NCBI GenBank assembly: GCA_964620675.1
Contig: CAZUJU010000034.1
Coordinates: forward strand, 1 to 39,484
DNA length: 39,484 nt
Direction: 5' to 3'
Source of the DNA: CAYSFW01 sp964620675
GTDB taxonomy: Bacteria; Pseudomonadota; Gammaproteobacteria; UWMA-0217
The position numbers and the translations under genes were made by a program. The notes beneath the pieces are model-generated. The model was given only the letters and a program-made list of their open reading frames with translations, was not told where the DNA came from and did no database searches. Positions 32,159-39,484 of this stretch are shown piece by piece; position 1 is the first letter of the stretch; each line of letters begins with the position of its first letter.

Positions 32159-33196
32159 ATGAGGTTTATTTGTTACTCCGACTGGAACCAGCTACCAGAG
32201 AGCGCCAATGCGCTCTTTGTGCGGGGTGCTAAGGAAAGCATCTTTTTCTCGCGCGCATGGTTTGAGTGTCTGACAACCACTGCGCTGGACAATGACCAAA
32301 CGATGGTATTGGCCTGCGTCGTGTCCGGGAATAAAGTGATGGCAATTCTTCCTTTGCTAGAGAGCGCTGGGAGTAAAGCCTGGTATGCGCTCAGGCACGG
32401 ATTTACTCCGCGATATGGCCTTTTACTTGCGGAAGATGATCAAGAACGGGTTCTCTCTTGTCTGGCTGAAGCGCTGAGTCAGTTAACGGTTAACGCGCTG
32501 CTACTGGAGCCGGTTGCCGAAAACGACAGCACGTTATCTAGATTACAAGAACTTCTGGTAACAAACGGGTTTAGCTGTGACCGAATATTTCGGAACTATA
32601 ACTGGATTTATCGGCTGCAGGGCAAGTCTTATGAGGACTATATGGCGGGTCGCCCTGCTCGCCTACGTAACACAATCGCGCGTAAAACGCGTAAACTCGA
32701 ACGCGAACACGGTTACGAGATTCGCCTTTTTTCTGGAGATGAAGTGCCGCGCCGTATGCGCGATTACTATGTCGTCTACAATGCAAGCTGGAAGCAGAAT
32801 GAAATTAAGAATGTAGGCTTTCAAGATTGTTTCGTGGAGGACTTTTCGCAAGCGGGATGGTCCAGGCTCGCAGTTCTATATATCAAGGGGCAACCCGTTG
32901 CGGCACAGCTCTGGTTTGTACACCACGACAAAGCGAGCATATTCAGACTCGCGTATGATGAGGCGTGGAAACAGTACTCAACAGGTTCAATACTCACCAG
33001 TTTTTTGATGGAGTATGTGATCGATATCGACCGAGTGGAGGAGATCGATTTTCTGACAGGGAATGATGCATACAAGCAAGACTGGATGTCTGAACGCAGT
33101 GAATGTTTCCTTTTGTGCTTCTTAAGAAACAAAAGCACCGAAAGTGGATATCATAGAGTTGTTGGTGTACTGAAGCATATGCTGAAAATAAGATAA
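32159..33196 (+). CDS. GNAT-family acetyltransferase (BioF2/CelD-like)
   Basis: A 345-residue protein of the FemAB/CelD-like double-GNAT type (Acetyltransf_6). Landmarks: SIFFSRAWFECLTTTALD near the N-terminus, RPARLRNTIARKTRKLEREH (basic helix), then FSQAGWSRLAVLYIKGQPVAAQLWFVHHDKASIFRLAYDEAW split by short loops and YSTGSILTSFLMEYVID. Relatives act in polysaccharide or capsule-type pathways, acylating amino-sugars, though the substrate here is unknown. ATG 32159 has AAAGG 8 nt upstream. The gene is clearly lower in GC than the genome and is flanked by transposase remnants, so it is probably acquired. Confidence 0.7.
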   Translation: MRFICYSDWNQLPESANALFVRGAKESIFFSRAWFECLTTTALDNDQTMVLACVVSGNKVMAILPLLESAGSKAWYALRHGFTPRYGLLLAEDDQERVLSCLAEALSQLTVNALLLEPVAENDSTLSRLQELLVTNGFSCDRIFRNYNWIYRLQGKSYEDYMAGRPARLRNTIARKTRKLEREHGYEIRLFSGDEVPRRMRDYYVVYNASWKQNEIKNVGFQDCFVEDFSQAGWSRLAVLYIKGQPVAAQLWFVHHDKASIFRLAYDEAWKQYSTGSILTSFLMEYVIDIDRVEEIDFLTGNDAYKQDWMSERSECFLLCFLRNKSTESGYHRVVGVLKHMLKIR

Positions 33197-33636
33197 GGAA
33201 ATCAGCATCTCTCGTTTGGCCTGATTTAACCTATGCAACTTGATCGTCGTGCCCCATACATTAATGTCCGCTTCCAAACGCCCCAACGGAGGCAGTGGTA
33301 ACCAATGAATACCGGATAGATATAGCAGCACCCTCAGAGTGACACCAATCAAGCGCCCCGATTCACCGACCTCGATCGAACAAGCCCACAAGATGATCGA
33401 CGCCCCACCGACAGCGCCAGCAGAGACAATCTCGAGAACCTCGTCGACCGGATACTACGTCGATGATCCAGCTAACAAGGAGGCCGCGCGTCAACGCCGA
33501 AAGCCCTCGGGTGCATCAACGAAGCGCCCGCGATCTTCGTGCTGCTTATTTCACCGCGATAAATCAGCTTCAAACCCACGTTGCAAATCTGGGTGGGTTT
33601 GCGTCGTCACAGAATTTTGGACAACACTGCGACACG
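33197..33636. other. Remnant-rich spacer after the GNAT gene
   Basis: No intact gene. The minus strand has an open stretch (33122-33391 and beyond) with a hydrophobic run (LIGVTLRVLLYLSGIHWLPL) that might be a membrane-protein fragment, not assigned to a family. Confidence 0.35.
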
Positions 33637-33833
33637 GCGAGGTCATACGGTTGATTGTAGAGCGGCGAGCGAGTGACCGGTCTGTTCGCATCGAACCGCG
33701 TGCGGTAAAGCGATGGCCAAAACCTCATCCGTTACTGATGAGGTCTCGCACTGAGGCGCGCGAGTTCATCCGCAAGCGCGGTCTTCTGGTAAAACTAAGG
33801 CAAGCGTTATTCAGGCCTAATCCGAAATCTTGA
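33637..33833 (+). pseudogene. IS4-type transposase, C-terminal remnant
   Basis: The last ~60 codons before TGA 33831-33833 read VERRASDRSVRIEPRAVKRW, then PKPHPLLMRSRTEAREFI. This (RxEPRxxKRRPKP..LL..R..AR) is the conserved C-terminal tail of IS4-family DDE transposases. The catalytic part is absent. Confidence 0.6.
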
Positions 33834-33867
33834 TTTGGTTCACTCGTTTATTTTGTTTCGATTCCAA

Positions 33868-33883
33868 TGGCATGAAGTTTGCT
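33868..33883 (+). promoter_or_regulatory. Sigma54 (-24/-12) promoter of nasT-nasS
   Basis: TGGCATG-AAGT-TTGCT: GG at 33869-33870 and GC at 33881-33882, exactly 10 bp apart. Only one base of the TGGCACG-N4-TTGC core differs. Transcription should begin near 33894, about 53 nt before the chosen nasT ATG, which rules out the earlier in-frame ATG at 33872. Confidence 0.75.
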
Positions 33884-33946
33884 ATTCTTTCCGGAATACA
33901 GCACGACACCGTTGAACCGAATAGCGGAGACTACGCCCCCCGTTCG

Positions 33947-34531
33947 ATGAGAATCCTCCTCGTTGACGCCGATGACAAACGCGCCATAACCCTGACGCGC
34001 GAGCTCAAGTCCGCTGGTCATAAGGTGATCGGGCGGATCGCGGACGCGTATGCGCTGATCGAGGGTGTCGCGCGGGTGCGGCCGGATATCATCATCATCG
34101 ATATGGCGTCGCCCGATCGCGATACCTTGGAGTCGATGCGCTTGCTGTCGCGCGATGATCCAAGTCCGATTGTGATGTTCGCCGAACGCAGTGATCCGCT
34201 AACGATTCGCAAAGCGATTCAGGCCGGGGTCAGTGCGTACGTGGTCGATCAGGTCAGCGTGGAGCGGCTACAAAGCGTCATGCAGGTGGCGATTGCGCGA
34301 TTCGAAGAGTCGCAGGCCTTGCGCCGAGAGTTGGCGTCGGCCAAGGCGAAGTTGGCGGATCGGCGTGACACCGATCGTGCCAAGGGGCTGTTGATGAATC
34401 ATCACGGCATGACGGAAACCGAGGCCTATCAGGCGCTCCGCAAGCTGGCGATGGATCGCAATCTCACCATCGGCGAGGTCGCGCGCAATTTGATTGCGAT
34501 GGCCGAGCTGCTCAATCCGAAAAAGACCTGA
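33947..34531 (+). CDS. nasT: NasT-type ANTAR antiterminator
   Basis: A 194-residue protein. Residues 1-120 form a receiver-like domain (MRILLVDADDKRAI, then DIIIIDMASPDRD). Residues ~130-190 are the RNA-binding ANTAR domain (TDRAKGLLMNHHGMTETEAY, then LRKLAMDRNLTIGEVARNLI). NasT binds hexaloop hairpins in nitrate-assimilation leader RNAs and blocks terminators; NasS holds it inactive without nitrate or nitrite. ATG 33947 starts the receiver domain and lies downstream of the expected sigma54 start. It overlaps into nasS (stop at 34529-34531, nasS ATG at 34539). Target leader: see 35904-36033. Confidence 0.92.
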   Translation: MRILLVDADDKRAITLTRELKSAGHKVIGRIADAYALIEGVARVRPDIIIIDMASPDRDTLESMRLLSRDDPSPIVMFAERSDPLTIRKAIQAGVSAYVVDQVSVERLQSVMQVAIARFEESQALRRELASAKAKLADRRDTDRAKGLLMNHHGMTETEAYQALRKLAMDRNLTIGEVARNLIAMAELLNPKKT

Positions 34532-34538
34532 GGAACGC

Positions 34539-35774
34539 ATGTCCGCCACTCTGGAAAAACCGCGCCTGCGCCTAGGCTACATCGCGTTGACCGACAGCGC
34601 CCCGCTACTGGTCGCCGCGGACCTTGGCTTCTTTGCCCGCGAAGGGCTCGAAGTCACGCTGAGCCAGGAACCGTCGTGGGCCAATATCCGCGATAAGGTG
34701 TGCTACGGCGATCTCGACGGTGCGCACATGTTGGCGGCCATGCCGCTGGCGCTGACGCTGGGGCTCGGCCCGTTGCGCCAGGCGATGGTGACGGCCTTGT
34801 GCCTGAACCTCAATGGCAATGCGATCACCCTTTCGCGTTCGTTGCTGGATGGGGTGAATGCGCTCGACCCTCACGCGGCCGCGGCACGCCCTTTCCCGGC
34901 CGCCGCGCTGCGACCACTCATCGTGCAGCGTGCCCGCACCGGTGCGGCGCCGGTCACTCTGGCGCATGTCTATGAATTTTCGAACCATAACTATCAACTG
35001 CGGGATTGGCTGGCGGCCGGGGGGATCGACCCCGAGCGTGATGTGCGGTTACTCGTCATACCGCCGGCGCAGATGGTCAGCAGCCTTGCCGAAGGATCGA
35101 TCGACGGGTTTTGCGTCGGCGAACCGTGGAATTCGCTTGCGGCCCGTGCTGGCTACGGCGAGATTGCGATCACCGGATATCAAATCTGGAATAATGCGCC
35201 GGAGAAGGTATTTGGCGTCACCCGCGCCTGGGCCGAAACCTACCCGCAGACCCATCTCGCAGTGTTGCGCGCCTTGCTCGCGGCGGGGCAATGGCTCGCC
35301 ACGCCGGCGCATTGGCCCGAAGCCAACGCCCTGCTCCAGCGTCGTCTGCTGCTCCAGGGCCCCTTCTCCGCGCTTGGCGGCGGTGCGCCCGAGCCCGAGT
35401 TTCACAACCTGGCGGCGAATTTTCCGTGGCGTTCGCATGCGCTCTGGTTGCTGACCCAGATGCTCCGTTGGGGTCAGATCACGCGACCGCTGACGCTGCG
35501 CACGGTGGCCGAACAGGTGTATCAACCGCAATGGCTGCGCGAAGCGGCCACCGCCCTCGGCTACCCGGTTCCGCTCGATGACTGGAAGCGCGAAGGGTTT
35601 CACGCTGCGCCGTGGACGCTCGACGGCAGTGCCGGACCGCTCACGCTCGGACCGGACCGCCTGCTCAACGGCACGCATTTCGATCCCGCCGATCCGCTTG
35701 GATACCTGCGCGGCGTCGCGGTCGCGAACCTGCGGGTGGATCTCGCGGATCTGACGCGGGTGAATTTGCCCTAA
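34539..35774 (+). CDS. nasS: NasS nitrate/nitrite sensor
   Basis: A 411-residue NrtA-like nitrate-binding protein without a signal peptide, so cytoplasmic. It starts LRLGYIALTDSAPLLVAADL and shares DGAHMLAA, LNLNGNAITLS, FSNHNYQLRDWLAAGGIDPE, GFCVGEPWN and PEKVFGVTRAW with the transporter's binding protein encoded downstream. In known systems it binds NasT until nitrate or nitrite triggers release. GAGGA upstream of the ATG overlaps the nasT stop, so the two are translationally coupled. Confidence 0.92.
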   Translation: MSATLEKPRLRLGYIALTDSAPLLVAADLGFFAREGLEVTLSQEPSWANIRDKVCYGDLDGAHMLAAMPLALTLGLGPLRQAMVTALCLNLNGNAITLSRSLLDGVNALDPHAAAARPFPAAALRPLIVQRARTGAAPVTLAHVYEFSNHNYQLRDWLAAGGIDPERDVRLLVIPPAQMVSSLAEGSIDGFCVGEPWNSLAARAGYGEIAITGYQIWNNAPEKVFGVTRAWAETYPQTHLAVLRALLAAGQWLATPAHWPEANALLQRRLLLQGPFSALGGGAPEPEFHNLAANFPWRSHALWLLTQMLRWGQITRPLTLRTVAEQVYQPQWLREAATALGYPVPLDDWKREGFHAAPWTLDGSAGPLTLGPDRLLNGTHFDPADPLGYLRGVAVANLRVDLADLTRVNLP

Positions 35775-35867
35775 GCCGGTGCGAATTCGTCCCGTTGTGG
35801 TGCACAAAATCGCCTCGTGAGTGTCGAACGCCCGGCCAACGCGCCGGAAACCCGCGCAGTTCCTACC

Positions 35868-35893
35868 CGCCGCTTATTGGCACGCTAACTGCT
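35868..35893 (+). promoter_or_regulatory. Sigma54 (-24/-12) promoter of nrtA
   Basis: TTGGCACG-CTAA-CTGCT, with GG at 35879-35880 and GC at 35891-35892, 10 bp apart: a near-perfect match including TGGCACG. The expected start, near 35904, falls at the first base of the ANTAR-type hairpin. A single NtrC-like half-site (GGTGCA) lies further upstream. Confidence 0.8.
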
Positions 35894-35903
35894 TAGTATT
35901 AGA

Positions 35904-35935
35904 TCGACGAAACGCCAAAGTGGGCGCTTCGTCGA
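35904..35935 (+). ncRNA. ANTAR-type leader hairpin P1 (hexaloop AAAGTG)
   Basis: TCGACGAA-A-CGCC, loop AAAGTG (35917-35922), GGCG-C-TTCGTCGA: a 12 bp stem with one mismatch. The loop is six bases with A at position 1 and G at 4, the known ANTAR recognition rule. It lies in the nrtA leader at the predicted RNA start. Confidence 0.7.
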
Positions 35936-35970
35936 AACTCTCTCCATCCTCTGGTGGAAACGACGTGGTC

Positions 35971-35984
35971 GGGCAATGGCGCCC
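35971..35984 (+). ncRNA. Candidate leader hairpin P2 (hexaloop AATGGC)
   Basis: GGGC, loop AATGGC, GCCC. The loop again has six bases with A1 and G4. Its 3' arm and part of the loop are also the 5' arm of the terminator at 35978, so P2 and terminator exclude each other, as in ANTAR antitermination. The stem is only 4 bp, and the linker from P1 is long, so this arm is less certain. Confidence 0.45.
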
Positions 35985-36033
35985 CAATCCCTGTATGTCA
36001 CTGACATCACTCGGGTTTGGGCGCCTTTTTTTT
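35978..36033 (+). terminator. Intrinsic terminator (attenuator) in nrtA leader
   Basis: GGCGCCCCAATCC pairs with GGGTTTGGGCGCC (36013-36025) through ~12 bp with one mismatch and one wobble, followed by eight Ts (36026-36033), ending 27 nt before the nrtA ATG. Being between promoter and gene, it must be read through for expression. Confidence 0.85.
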
Positions 36034-36060
36034 GGCCAGCAAACTGAATTGGAGCTTTCG

Positions 36061-37470
36061 ATGATTGATGACGCTGTGATTTCTTCTTTGCCGCGACGCC
36101 GTGCGCTCAAGCAGCTGACGCGGGTGATCGGAGGTATCGTGCTTCTCGGCGCGGCCCTGTTACCGCTGACTCTGCAGGCGGATGTCGGCAAACCCGAAAA
36201 ACCCGACCTGAAATTCGGGTTCATTAAACTGACCGACATGGCACCGCTGGCGATCGCTTACGAGAAAGGCTATTTCGAGGACGAGGGGCTTTACGTCACG
36301 CTGGAAGCGCAGGCGAACTGGAAGGTGCTGCTAGACCGGGTGATCGACGGCCAGCTCGACGGTGCCCACATGCTCGCCGGGCAACCGCTCGCGGCGACGA
36401 TCGGTTTTGGCACCAAGGCGCATGTCGTCACCCCGTTCTCAATGGATCTGAACGGAAACGCGGTGACGGTTTCCAATGCGGTCTGGGAGGCGATGAAGCA
36501 ACACGTGCCGATGGTGGACGGCAAACCGGTCCATCCGATCAAGGCGGATGCGTTGAAGCCAGTCGTCGAGGCGTACAAAAAGGAAGGCAAGCCGTTCAAT
36601 ATGGCGATGGTCTTCCCGGTCTCCACGCATAACTACGAGCTGCGCTACTGGCTCGCTGCCGGGGGCATAGATCCCGGTTATTACGCGCCCGACAAAGGCG
36701 ATACCTCAGGTCAGATCAACGCCGACGTGCTGCTCTCGGTGACGCCGCCACCGCAGATGCCGGCGACATTGGAGGCGGGCACGATTTACGGTTACTGCGT
36801 CGGCGAACCGTGGAATCAGCAGGCGGTATTCAAAGGCATCGGCGTGCCGGTGATCACCGATTACGAGATCTGGAAAAACAATCCGGAAAAGGTTTTCGGT
36901 GTTACCCAGGCGTTCGCGGAAAAATATCCGAACACCGCGATTCGCGTCACCAAGGCGCTGATCCGCGCTGGCCACTGGCTGGATGCGGACAACAACAAAA
37001 ATCGCCCCGAGGCGGTTAAGATTCTCTCCAAGCCCAACTATGTCGGCGCGGATGAGAAAGTCATCGCGAATTCGATGACCGGCACCTTCGAGTACGAAAA
37101 AGGTGACAAGCGCGAGGTGCCGGATTTCAACGTGTTCTTCCGCTATCACGCCACCTATCCGTACTACTCCGACGCGGTCTGGTACCTCACCCAGATGCGC
37201 CGCTGGGGTCAGATCGCCGAGGGCAAGTCCGACAGTTGGTACGACGAGATCGCCCGCAGTGTCTATCGCCCGGATATCTATCAAAAAGCCGCCGCGGCAT
37301 TGATCGCGGAAGGGAAATTCAAGGCCACCGACTTTCCCGATTTCGCCCAGGAAACGGGCTACAAGCCGCCGCAAAGCGAGTTTATCGATGGTGTCACCTA
37401 CGACGGCACCCAGCCCAACGCCTATCTTGAGCAATTCAAGATCGGCTTGAAAGGCGCGGACAAACCCTGA
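36061..37470 (+). CDS. nrtA: Nitrate ABC transporter substrate-binding protein
   Basis: A 469-residue periplasmic nitrate-binding protein. The N-terminus has twin arginines (SLPRRRALKQLTRVIGG) before a hydrophobic run, suggesting Tat or lipoprotein-type export. Core motifs: FGFIKLTDMAPLAIAYEKGY, DGAHMLAGQPL, MDLNGNAVTVS, STHNYELRYWLAAGGIDP, GYCVGEPWNQ, PEKVFGVTQAF. ATG 36061 follows GGAG. It binds nitrate (possibly nitrite) and delivers it to the NrtB permease. Expression is controlled by the sigma54 promoter and the leader attenuator. Confidence 0.95.
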   Translation: MIDDAVISSLPRRRALKQLTRVIGGIVLLGAALLPLTLQADVGKPEKPDLKFGFIKLTDMAPLAIAYEKGYFEDEGLYVTLEAQANWKVLLDRVIDGQLDGAHMLAGQPLAATIGFGTKAHVVTPFSMDLNGNAVTVSNAVWEAMKQHVPMVDGKPVHPIKADALKPVVEAYKKEGKPFNMAMVFPVSTHNYELRYWLAAGGIDPGYYAPDKGDTSGQINADVLLSVTPPPQMPATLEAGTIYGYCVGEPWNQQAVFKGIGVPVITDYEIWKNNPEKVFGVTQAFAEKYPNTAIRVTKALIRAGHWLDADNNKNRPEAVKILSKPNYVGADEKVIANSMTGTFEYEKGDKREVPDFNVFFRYHATYPYYSDAVWYLTQMRRWGQIAEGKSDSWYDEIARSVYRPDIYQKAAAALIAEGKFKATDFPDFAQETGYKPPQSEFIDGVTYDGTQPNAYLEQFKIGLKGADKP

Positions 37471-37485
37471 TCTGCAACCAGTCAG

Positions 37486-37511
37486 CAGTCAGCCCGTAAT
37501 CGGGCCGACTG
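37486..37511 (+). repeat. Intercistronic hairpin nrtA-nrtB
   Basis: CAGTCAGCCCG/CGGGCCGACTG around TAAT, with one mismatch. Such stems after binding-protein genes commonly stabilise upstream mRNA or reduce downstream expression. Confidence 0.6.
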
Positions 37512-37527
37512 CCGGGAGGCTAAAACC

Positions 37528-38517
37528 ATGCAACTGACACAATTACTCACTCGCAATACCGCGCCGCGACTGCCGGTCAGCTGGAACACGGCCGCGGCGC
37601 TGGTTCACGGCATCGCGATTCCCGCGCTGGGGATACTCGTTTTTTTGTTTCTGTGGCATGCCGTCGCGAAACAGATCGATACCTCGCTTGGAAAATTTCC
37701 GGGCCCGGCGGAGGTTTATGCCCAGGCGCAAATTCTGGTAACCGAGCACATCAGCGAGCGGGAACGCGCGGTGGCGTTTTATGAACGGCAGGCAGCACGC
37801 AACGCGGAAAAACTCGCCGAGGATCCGAGCGCCGACGTCACGATCCGACCCTACACCGGCAAGCCGACGTTCTTCGATCAGATCGGCACCAGCATTGTCA
37901 CGGTGTTGTCGGGTTTCGTGTTGGCGTCGTTGATCGCGATTCCGCTTGGGATTTTGATCGGCTTGAGCCAAACGCTCTACAACGCGATTAATCCGCTGAT
38001 TCAGTTGTTCAAACCGGTCTCGCCGCTCGCCTGGCTGCCGCTGGTGACGATGGTCGTCAGCGCGGTTTATGTCACCGACGACCCGATGTTTTCCAAGTCG
38101 TACTTGAACTCGATGTTCACGGTGTTGCTGTGCTGCCTATGGCCGACGGTGCTCAATACCGCGGTCGGAGTCGCGAATATCAGCAAGGATTTATTGAACG
38201 TCAGCCACGTGCTGCGCCTGAGCCCGTTGACGCATGTCTTCAAGATCGCGGTCCCGTCGGCGCTGCCGATGATGTTCACCGGCCTGCGGCTGTCGCTCGG
38301 TATCGCGTGGATGGTGCTGATCGCGGCGGAAATGCTCGCGCAGAATCCGGGGCTCGGAAAATTCGTTTGGGATGAATTCCAGAACGGCAGTTCCAATTCA
38401 CTCGGCCGGATCATGGTCGCGGTGCTGGTGATCGGCTTGGTCGGCTTCGCGCTGGACCGCACGATGCTGCTGCTACAGCGCAGCTTTTCCTGGGACAAGA
38501 ACGCGGTACTACGCTAA
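37528..38517 (+). CDS. nrtB: Nitrate ABC transporter permease
   Basis: A 329-residue permease. One N-terminal helix (ALGILVFLFLWHAVAKQI) and a ~70-residue charged insert (ERERAVAFYERQAARNAEKL) precede the five core helices. The EAA-type loop reads LLNVSHVLRLSPLTHVFKIA, followed by PSALPMMFTGLRLSLGIAWM and AEMLAQNPGLGKFVWDEFQN, the NrtB/CmpB/SsuC pattern. ATG 37528 follows GGGAGG. It forms the membrane pore for nitrate uptake with the ATPase encoded next. Confidence 0.93.
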   Translation: MQLTQLLTRNTAPRLPVSWNTAAALVHGIAIPALGILVFLFLWHAVAKQIDTSLGKFPGPAEVYAQAQILVTEHISERERAVAFYERQAARNAEKLAEDPSADVTIRPYTGKPTFFDQIGTSIVTVLSGFVLASLIAIPLGILIGLSQTLYNAINPLIQLFKPVSPLAWLPLVTMVVSAVYVTDDPMFSKSYLNSMFTVLLCCLWPTVLNTAVGVANISKDLLNVSHVLRLSPLTHVFKIAVPSALPMMFTGLRLSLGIAWMVLIAAEMLAQNPGLGKFVWDEFQNGSSNSLGRIMVAVLVIGLVGFALDRTMLLLQRSFSWDKNAVLR

Positions 38518-38538
38518 TCCGCCACCGGAGAATCTCAC

Positions 38539-39396
38539 ATGAACAGTTATCTCGAACTCAGCTCCGTGTCGATCGACTTTCCGACACCGAAAGGCCCTTT
38601 TCGCGCGCTCGACAAGGTCAATCTCAAGATCGAAAAAGGTGAATTCGTTTCGCTGATTGGGCACTCCGGTTGCGGCAAGTCCACCGTGCTCAATATCGTC
38701 GCCGGCCTGCACCAGGCCACCGAGGGCGGCGTAATTCTGGAGGATCGCGAGGTCGATTCGCCCGGCCCGGAGCGCGCGGTGGTGTTTCAAAACCACTCGC
38801 TGCTGCCATGGCTCACGGCGTATCAAAACGTCGAACTCGCGGTAAAGCGCGTTTTCAAGGGGCAGAAAAGCCGTGAGGAAATGCGCGAATGGATCGTGCA
38901 CAACCTGGAACTGGTGCACATGGGCCACGCGCTGCACAAGCGTCCGGACGAGATTTCGGGCGGCATGAAGCAGCGTGTCGGTATCGCCCGCGCATTGGCG
39001 ATGGAACCCAAAGTCCTGCTGATGGATGAACCCTTTGGCGCGCTCGACGCGTTGACCCGGGCGCACCTGCAGGATTCGGTGATGGAAATCCACGCCGATC
39101 TCGGCAACACCGTCATCATGATCACGCACGATGTCGACGAGGCGGTGTTGCTGTCGGACCGCATCGTGATGATGACCAATGGACCGGCCGCAACGATCGG
39201 CGAAATCCTCACCATCAACCTGCCGCGCCCGCGCAATCGGGTCGAGTTATCCGACGATGCGCGCTACAACCACTTCCGCCACGAGGTGCTGAGCTTCCTC
39301 TACGAGCGCCAGCGCAAGGTGGAGGACTTCAAAGCCCAAAAAAAGTCGCGGACGCAGGCGGCCGAGCCGCCGGCGCGCCCGGTGAAAACCGCGTGA
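38539..39396 (+). CDS. nrtD: Nitrate ABC transporter ATPase
   Basis: A 285-residue ATPase of the NrtD/CmpD/SsuB type. Walker A GHSGCGKST, Q-loop VFQNHSLLPWLTAYQNV, signature ISGGMKQRVGIARAL, Walker B VLLMDEPFGALDA, H-loop MITHDVDEAVLLSDR. The C-terminus is a short Lys-rich extension. No NrtC-type ATPase fused to a binding domain is present. ATG 38539 follows CCGGAG. Third gene of the operon. Confidence 0.93.
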   Translation: MNSYLELSSVSIDFPTPKGPFRALDKVNLKIEKGEFVSLIGHSGCGKSTVLNIVAGLHQATEGGVILEDREVDSPGPERAVVFQNHSLLPWLTAYQNVELAVKRVFKGQKSREEMREWIVHNLELVHMGHALHKRPDEISGGMKQRVGIARALAMEPKVLLMDEPFGALDALTRAHLQDSVMEIHADLGNTVIMITHDVDEAVLLSDRIVMMTNGPAATIGEILTINLPRPRNRVELSDDARYNHFRHEVLSFLYERQRKVEDFKAQKKSRTQAAEPPARPVKTA

Positions 39397-39407
39397 GAGA
39401 AACGCCC

Positions 39408-39484
39408 ATGAAAAGACCCAACCTCGTCCTGATCGGCAACGGCATGGCCGGCGTGCGTGCACTCGAAGAGCTGCTCAAGCTCGC
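39408..39484 (+). CDS. nirB: Nitrite reductase (NADH) large subunit, 5' end only
   Basis: Only the first 25 codons are in view: MKRPNLVLIGNGMAGVRALE, then ELLKL. The GxGxxG FAD-binding start and GMAGVR are typical of NirB. It lies 11 bp after nrtD, fitting a nitrate-uptake and assimilatory nitrite-reduction operon. The window ends inside the gene. Confidence 0.8.
   Translation, partial: MKRPNLVLIGNGMAGVRALEELLKL

Noticed and set aside
33872..33946. Upstream in-frame ATG for nasT (33872)
   Set aside because: It lies inside the sigma54 promoter, before the expected transcription start, and adds residues outside the receiver fold.
35797..35815. NtrC binding site upstream of the nrtA promoter
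   Set aside because: Only one GGTGCA half-site is visible; the partner half with N5 spacing is missing, so it is not listed as a feature.
1..39484. tRNA, rRNA or CRISPR arrays
   Set aside because: No cloverleaf, rRNA segment or regularly spaced short repeats were found by eye; the only repeats are the MITEs, RAYT copies, brnA duplicate and REP.

Overview
The window is a roughly 62% GC gammaproteobacterial chromosome segment from a scaffolded assembly: exactly 100 Ns lie at 26622-26721. The gene mix (K+-insensitive H+-pumping pyrophosphatase, fused MsrB-MsrA, c-type cytochromes, dCTP deaminase, NasT/NasS-controlled nitrate uptake followed by nirB) would fit a denitrifying or polymer-storing gammaproteobacterium such as the Competibacteraceae. 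That placement is an inference, not read from a marker gene.

Region by region. 1-5460 is accessory DNA: an attC-like hairpin with a RelE-type toxin remnant, a broken DUF262 (GmrSD-type) gene, and two copies of a RAYT-type transposase element that flank a 2 kb AT-rich block (Kef-type antiporter, DUF3565 protein). An mntA-hepT toxin-antitoxin pair follows. 5625-15700 is housekeeping-like: DUF2200, HIT protein, MsrBA with an extra N-terminal module, hppA, two c-type cytochromes facing each other, an exported helical protein, a metallophosphoesterase, glutaminyl cyclotransferase and dcd, plus a 24-residue hydrophobic small ORF. 15871-19854 is a minus-strand Opp/Dpp-type transporter (two permeases, two ATPases, no binding protein in view), interrupted by a REP palindrome and a MITE. 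Three copies of this ~180 bp MITE lie in 5.4 kb. 20165-26604 carries an MscS-like channel, two Uma2-family proteins, a nitronate monooxygenase-like protein and glycerate 2-kinase.

After the assembly gap come a 2OG-Fe(II) oxygenase with an unexplained C-terminal extension, a DUF1415 protein, a phage gpG fragment, a BrnT/BrnA module with a partial second brnA, and transposase and DUF6544 remnants. A low-GC GNAT (BioF2/CelD-like) gene and an IS4-type transposase tail follow.

33860 to the end is a coherent nitrate-assimilation locus: nasT-nasS, then nrtA-nrtB-nrtD-type ABC transporter genes, then the start of nirB. Two near-consensus sigma54 (-24/-12) promoters precede nasT and nrtA. The nrtA leader holds a hexaloop hairpin of the ANTAR-target kind (A at loop position 1, G at 4), a second possible hexaloop hairpin overlapping the 5' arm of a strong intrinsic terminator, and then the nrtA start. 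The model this supports is nitrogen-limitation (NtrC/sigma54) control of initiation, with nitrate released from NasS-NasT control by NasT-mediated antitermination. It is the best-supported regulatory system in the window.
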